Below are positions 7,445 to 10,924 of a DNA stretch of 10,924 nucleotides, piece after piece. The stretch lies in NCBI GenBank assembly GCA_002474415.1, contig DLQV01000256.1, forward strand, positions 1 to 10,924. Direction: 5' to 3'. This stretch comes from Lachnospiraceae bacterium UBA7598 (lineage in GTDB: Bacteria > Bacillota > Clostridia > Lachnospirales > Lachnospiraceae). The notes beneath the pieces were generated by a model. The model saw only the letters and a list, made by a program, of their open reading frames with translations. It made no database searches and had not been told where the DNA came from. The position numbers and the translations under genes were made by a program. Position 1 is the stretch's first letter. Each line of letters starts with the position of its first letter.

Positions 7445-7453
7445 AATAGTGAC

Positions 7454-7460
7454 AGGAGGT
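7454..7460 (+). promoter_or_regulatory. Strong Shine-Dalgarno site that fixes the TTG start of clpC
   Basis: AGGAGGT lies 7 bases before TTG 7468, which is ideal spacing. No in-frame ATG is near. Starting at the TTG gives the expected ClpC N-terminus ([12 protein letters not shown], then [10 protein letters not shown]), so this site decides the start. Confidence 0.85.
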
Positions 7461-7467
7461 ATAAACA

Positions 7468-9912
7468 TTGATTCCATATACAGATAAGGCGAAAAAAGCT
7501 TTGAGTTTTGCGAACCGCCTTTCCCGGTCGTCCGGCTGCAACTATGTTGGAACCGAACATATTCTGGCGGGACTGCTCAAGGAAGGTACCGGTGTGGCAG
7601 CAGAAGTTCTGACAGCCAATAACGTGGAACTGGAGGCATTGCTCAAACTGATCGATGAACTGGTTGCCGCAGGGGAAGAGGTGACGGTAGCAGACCGGGA
7701 CGGATATTCCCCACGCACACAGATGGTGCTTGACCGTGCGGAAGAGATGGCGGAACGTTTTGAAAGCGATGAGATCGGGACAGAACATCTGCTCCTTGCC
7801 ATGATAAAAGAAGGGGATTGCGCAGCTTCGCGGTTGTTAAATACCATGGGGGCCAATCCACAGAAACTTTTTGTGGATGTGCTTGCAGCGATGGGAGAAG
7901 ACCCGGCACAGTACCGGGAAGAAATCCAGCGTGGAAAAAGCGAAGGGGCAACCCTTACCCCTACACTGGATCAGTATTCACGTGATCTGACAGCCATGGC
8001 ACGGGCAGGATTGTTAGATCCTGTGATTGGCAGGGAAAAAGAAACCGAACGGGTGATTCAGATTCTGTGTCGCAGAGGCAAAAATAACCCATGCCTGATT
8101 GGGGAACCGGGAGTCGGCAAGACCGCAATCGTTGAGGGAATTGCACAGAGCCTGGTAACCGGAAACGTGCCGGATATTGTGGCAGATAAACGCCTGGTAT
8201 CCTTAGATATGTCCGGTCTGGTTGCCAAATCAAAATACCGTGGCGAATTTGAAGACCGTATCAAAAAAGTCATCGGGGAAGTGGAAGCGGCAGGAAATGT
8301 ACTGTTGTTTATTGATGAACTGCATACCATTATTGGTGCAGGCGGGGCAGAAGGTGCGCTTGATGCCTCTAATATTTTAAAACCGGCACTTGCACGCGGG
8401 GACGTACAGGTGATTGGAGCAACCACAATCGAAGAGTACCGCAAGTATATTGAAAAGGATGCAGCGTTAGAGCGGCGTTTTCAGCCGGTACAGGTGGAAG
8501 AGCCGACCGAGGAGGAATCCATCGAGATTTTAAAAGGATTGCGGAAACTCTACGAAAAACATCATCACGTACAGATCACAGACGAGGGCGTGGAAGCATC
8601 CGTGCGTTTATCGGCACGTTATGTCAATGACCGTTTTCTGCCGGATAAGGCGATTGATCTGATGGATGAGGCAGCTGCAAAAGCACGGCTTGGAATGATG
8701 CATGGATCGGATGAGATGATGCAGTTAAACCGTGAGATTCATCAGACGGAACTGGATATGGAACATGCGCTGCAGGAGGGAGATATCGAGAAAGCCCGCA
8801 CATTGAAAGAGACACGGGAGAGCCTGCAGGCATCCAGGGAAAAACTCGAAAAAAAGAACCGCCGCGTATCCAAAAACAAAGTTCCGGTGGTGGGCGAAAA
8901 TGAGATTGCCGATGTGGTGGCTGGATGGACAAAGATTCCGGTCAGCCGTCTGACAGAAAGCGAGGCATCCCGTCTGCAGAAACTGGAAGAAACACTGCAC
9001 AAGCGCGTGATTGGACAGGAAGAAGCGGTATCTGCAGTTTCCAAGGCTGTCCGCCGTGGTCGCGTGGGACTCAAAGACCCGAAGCGTCCGATCGGTTCGT
9101 TCCTGTTTTTGGGACCAACCGGTGTCGGAAAGACGGAAGTTTCCAAAGCACTGGCAGAGGCTGTGTTTGGCAACGAGGAATCCATGATCCGGGTAGATAT
9201 GTCGGAGTATATGGAAAAGCACAGTGTATCTAAAATGATTGGCTCCCCGCCAGGATATGTGGGCCATGAAGATGGGGGACAGCTTTCCGAAAAAGTCCGC
9301 AGAAATCCATTTTCTGTGATTTTGTTCGATGAAATTGAAAAAGCGCATCCGGATGTGTTTAACATTTTACTTCAGGTGTTGGATGACGGGCATATTACAG
9401 ATTCTCAGGGACGCAAAGTGGATTTCAAGAATACTATTATCATCATGACCAGTAATGCGGGCGCGCAGTCGATCATCGAGCCGAAGAAGCTTGGCTTTGG
9501 TGCAAAAGAAGATGAAAAGCAGGATCACGAGCGGATGAAAGCCAGCGTGATGGAAGAAGTCAAGCGTATTTTTAAACCGGAGTTTTTAAACCGTATTGAT
9601 GAGACAATTGTATTCCGTGCGCTGAACAAAGACGATATGAAAAAAATCATCGGCATTATGGTGCGTGATTTACAGAAACGCTGTAAGGAACAGTTACAGA
9701 TCGATCTGGTGGTACGGGAAGCTGCAAAGGAATATATTGTTGAAAAAGCTTATGACCGCAAATACGGTGCCAGACCTCTGCGCAGAAAACTGCAGGATGA
9801 GGTGGAAGACCGTTTAGCAGACGCACTGATCCGTGGAGAAATCCATGCCGGAGACCGTGTGATCGTGACGACGAAGAACAAGGAAATCATTGTATCAAAA
9901 GATAAAAAGTGA
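7468..9912 (+). CDS. clpC: ATP-dependent protein unfoldase ClpC
   Basis: An 814-residue class I Clp/Hsp100 ATPase of usual length. It unfolds substrates in the cytoplasm and feeds them to ClpP. The N-domain has two Clp-N repeats ([10 protein letters not shown] at 28-37 and [10 protein letters not shown] at 104-113). AAA+ module 1 has Walker A GEPGVGKT (212-219), Walker B LLFIDE (279-284) and an arginine-finger region ERRF (335-338). A short coiled middle domain (about 415-465) is ClpC-like rather than the long ClpB type. AAA+ module 2 has Walker A GPTGVGKT (549-556) and Walker B VILFDE (617-622). The ClpP-binding loop reads LGF (675-677), followed by the small C-terminal domain with [10 protein letters not shown] (767-776). 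The start codon is TTG. I see no ctsR, mcsA or mcsB upstream, no CtsR-like heptad repeat and no convincing promoter in the 23-base gap, so it may be transcribed with the upstream genes or from an unseen promoter inside them. Confidence 0.96.
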   Translation: MIPYTDKAKKALSFANRLSRSSGCNYVGTEHILAGLLKEGTGVAAEVLTANNVELEALLKLIDELVAAGEEVTVADRDGYSPRTQMVLDRAEEMAERFESDEIGTEHLLLAMIKEGDCAASRLLNTMGANPQKLFVDVLAAMGEDPAQYREEIQRGKSEGATLTPTLDQYSRDLTAMARAGLLDPVIGREKETERVIQILCRRGKNNPCLIGEPGVGKTAIVEGIAQSLVTGNVPDIVADKRLVSLDMSGLVAKSKYRGEFEDRIKKVIGEVEAAGNVLLFIDELHTIIGAGGAEGALDASNILKPALARGDVQVIGATTIEEYRKYIEKDAALERRFQPVQVEEPTEEESIEILKGLRKLYEKHHHVQITDEGVEASVRLSARYVNDRFLPDKAIDLMDEAAAKARLGMMHGSDEMMQLNREIHQTELDMEHALQEGDIEKARTLKETRESLQASREKLEKKNRRVSKNKVPVVGENEIADVVAGWTKIPVSRLTESEASRLQKLEETLHKRVIGQEEAVSAVSKAVRRGRVGLKDPKRPIGSFLFLGPTGVGKTEVSKALAEAVFGNEESMIRVDMSEYMEKHSVSKMIGSPPGYVGHEDGGQLSEKVRRNPFSVILFDEIEKAHPDVFNILLQVLDDGHITDSQGRKVDFKNTIIIMTSNAGAQSIIEPKKLGFGAKEDEKQDHERMKASVMEEVKRIFKPEFLNRIDETIVFRALNKDDMKKIIGIMVRDLQKRCKEQLQIDLVVREAAKEYIVEKAYDRKYGARPLRRKLQDEVEDRLADALIRGEIHAGDRVIVTTKNKEIIVSKDKK

Positions 9913-9918
9913 TATAAT
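9890..9918 (+). promoter_or_regulatory. Predicted extended -10 promoter at the clpC 3' end
   Basis: TATAAT (9913-9918) is preceded by TGA, giving the extended -10 form TGATATAAT. The TGA is also the clpC stop codon (9910-9912). A weak -35, TTGTAT (9890-9895), lies 17 bases upstream. Transcription would begin near 9925 and drive the 137-residue gene and radA apart from clpC. No terminator is visible after clpC, so read-through is also likely. Confidence 0.6.
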
Positions 9919-9956
9919 TTAAGAACCAAATAATCAACCACACAGGAGGAAAAATC

Positions 9957-10370
9957 ATGGCTGCAATCAGTGAATTAATTCGTACGGAAGGAAACGGAAC
10001 CCTTAGTTTCAGCGATTACACTCTGGGAGCGAAAGCAAAGCTTGATAACTACGAATTTCATGGAGATAAATACAAAGTAAAAACGTTCAAGGAGATTACA
10101 AAGCTGGAGCGTAACGGACTGTTTGTATATGAATCTGTACCGGGTACAGCTGTCACCAATTTTACAGAGGATGAGAATACCGTCAGCTTTACGGTAGAGG
10201 GACCGGAAGATGCACAGATCACATTGGAGCTGGCAGAAGAGACAGAGTACGAGATTGATATCGATGGCAAGTCTGCAGGAACAATGAAGACCAATCTTGG
10301 AGGCAAATTAAGCCTGAGTGTAGAATTAGAAGGAGCAGATGCGGTAGCAATCCGCGTAGAAAAGAGATAA
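9957..10370 (+). CDS. Uncharacterised conserved-looking beta-rich protein between clpC and radA
   Basis: A 137-residue, acidic, cytoplasmic-looking protein: no signal peptide and no TM. I do not recognise a characterised family. A short N-terminal segment (AISELIRTEGNGTLSFSDY) leads into alternating polar/hydrophobic strands. GPEDAQITLELAEETEYEID (82-101) and TNLGGKLSLSVELEG (112-126) look like strands of a small beta-sandwich. There is no cysteine and no obvious catalytic motif. I recall similar small proteins in related bacteria being labelled endosialidase; nothing in this sequence supports that activity. AGGAGGA (9944-9950) sits 6 bases before the ATG, a strong site. The gene has its own predicted promoter and ends 3 bases before radA, so it is very likely cotranscribed with radA. 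A role linked to RadA or ClpC is only a guess from position. Confidence 0.85.
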   Translation: MAAISELIRTEGNGTLSFSDYTLGAKAKLDNYEFHGDKYKVKTFKEITKLERNGLFVYESVPGTAVTNFTEDENTVSFTVEGPEDAQITLELAEETEYEIDIDGKSAGTMKTNLGGKLSLSVELEGADAVAIRVEKR

Positions 10371-10373
10371 TAT

Positions 10374-10924
10374 ATGGCAAAAGCAAAAACCAGTGCGTTT
10401 TTTTGCCAGAATTGCGGATATGAATCATCCAAATGGATGGGCCAGTGTCCGGCATGCAGAGAGTGGAACACGTTCGTAGAGGAACTGGTGGACCGGAAAG
10501 CGCTCAGTACTTCCGGAAAAATAAAACCAGCGACAGAAGCGAAACCTGTTCCGCTTTCTGCAATAAAGACATCGGATGAGGAGCGGATTTCCACATCCAT
10601 GCCGGAGCTGGATCGTGTATTGGGCGGGGGAGTTGTAAAAGGCTCCCTCGTTCTGGTTGGAGGAGATCCGGGAATTGGTAAATCAACGCTTTTATTACAA
10701 GTCTGCCGGAATCTGTCCGGGCAGAATCTTTCGGTACTGTATGTATCCGGGGAAGAGTCCCTGCAGCAGATCAAACTGCGTGCAGAGCGGATTGGCACGT
10801 TCAGTGATCATCTGGAACTGTTGTGTGAGACCAGTCTGGACACCATACGCACGGTAATTGAACGGAATAAGCCACAGATTGTGGTGATCGACAGTATCCA
10901 GACCATGTATAACGAAAACGTTTC
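10374..10924 (+). CDS. radA: DNA repair and branch-migration ATPase RadA, N-terminal part (3' truncated by window edge)
   Basis: An open frame from ATG 10374 runs off the window, giving 183 whole codons of a protein usually near 450 residues. The N-terminal C4 zinc finger is clear: CQNCG and CPAC (Cys 11, 14, 25, 28), with the typical SSKWMGQCPAC spacing. The RecA-like domain follows with Walker A GDPGIGKS (97-104), VSGEES (124-129) and Walker B IVVIDSIQT (169-177). RadA (also called Sms) is a helicase-like recombination factor that processes branched DNA. The KNRFG motif and Lon-like C-terminal domain lie beyond the edge. Only 3 bases separate it from the preceding stop, and the upstream sequence (AAAAGAG) is a weak ribosome site, which suggests translational coupling to the 137-residue gene. 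Confidence 0.96.
   Translation, partial: MAKAKTSAFFCQNCGYESSKWMGQCPACREWNTFVEELVDRKALSTSGKIKPATEAKPVPLSAIKTSDEERISTSMPELDRVLGGGVVKGSLVLVGGDPGIGKSTLLLQVCRNLSGQNLSVLYVSGEESLQQIKLRAERIGTFSDHLELLCETSLDTIRTVIERNKPQIVVIDSIQTMYNENV

Noticed and set aside
7419..7447. Promoter just before clpC (TATAAA or TAAAAT near 7440).
   Set aside because: No acceptable -35 box at 16-18 bases upstream; AT-rich stop region explains the match.
7159..7788. 209-codon antisense frame covering the acidic tail and clpC start.
   Set aside because: It is the mirror of the GAT-rich tract (giving poly-Ser) and clpC; no ribosome site or family resemblance.
8725..9365. Two 207-codon antisense frames within clpC.
   Set aside because: They lie opposite strongly conserved ClpC coding sequence, overlap each other in different frames and show no domain pattern.

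Overview
The window looks like a chromosomal stretch from a low-to-mid GC Gram-positive anaerobe of the class Clostridia, most likely family Lachnospiraceae. The basis is gene content: a YfhO membrane protein next to a GtrB/CsbB-type glycosyltransferase, an exported glucosaminidase ending in a dockerin-like module, a membrane protein with cadherin-like and cohesin-like domains, and clpC close to radA. Strong Shine-Dalgarno sites fit as well. I cannot name a genus. All nine genes lie on the + strand and are tightly packed. I see no RNA gene, insertion sequence or CRISPR array, and no gene-free stretch above about 100 bases.

Region 1 (1-3893) is an envelope polymer cluster. It holds the 3' end of a sulfatase-fold, LTA-synthase-like gene, then a large YfhO-family polytopic protein, then a GT2 polyprenyl-phosphate glycosyltransferase. 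Genes 1 and 2 are a few bases apart, and genes 2 and 3 overlap by 44 bases. The set resembles the CsbB/YfhO system that decorates lipoteichoic acid in Bacillus. Here it would build an undecaprenyl-phosphate sugar, use it outside the membrane, and perhaps modify a polymer made by the first gene.

Region 2 (3890-7444) starts with a near-consensus housekeeping promoter whose -35 box covers the stop codon of the glycosyltransferase gene. A 10-bp hairpin with an overlapping alternative hairpin lies in the leader. Two exported proteins follow, 15 bases apart: a GH73-like glucosaminidase with a cadherin-like domain and a C-terminal dockerin-like module, and a single-pass membrane protein with a cohesin-like domain, a cadherin-like domain and a very acidic cytoplasmic tail. 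I infer that the second protein may dock the first at the cell surface.

Region 3 (7454-10924) is the cytoplasmic protein-quality and DNA-repair part. It holds clpC with a TTG start, an uncharacterised 137-residue beta-rich protein with its own extended -10 promoter, and the first 183 codons of radA. The ctsR, mcsA and mcsB genes that usually precede clpC in Bacillus-type operons are absent directly upstream; a surface-protein gene takes their place.

Nothing here is clearly a wholly new system. The items most worth a second look are the adjacent dockerin/cohesin-like pair, the alternative hairpins in its leader, the LTA-synthase/YfhO/GT2 cluster, and the unnamed gene between clpC and radA.
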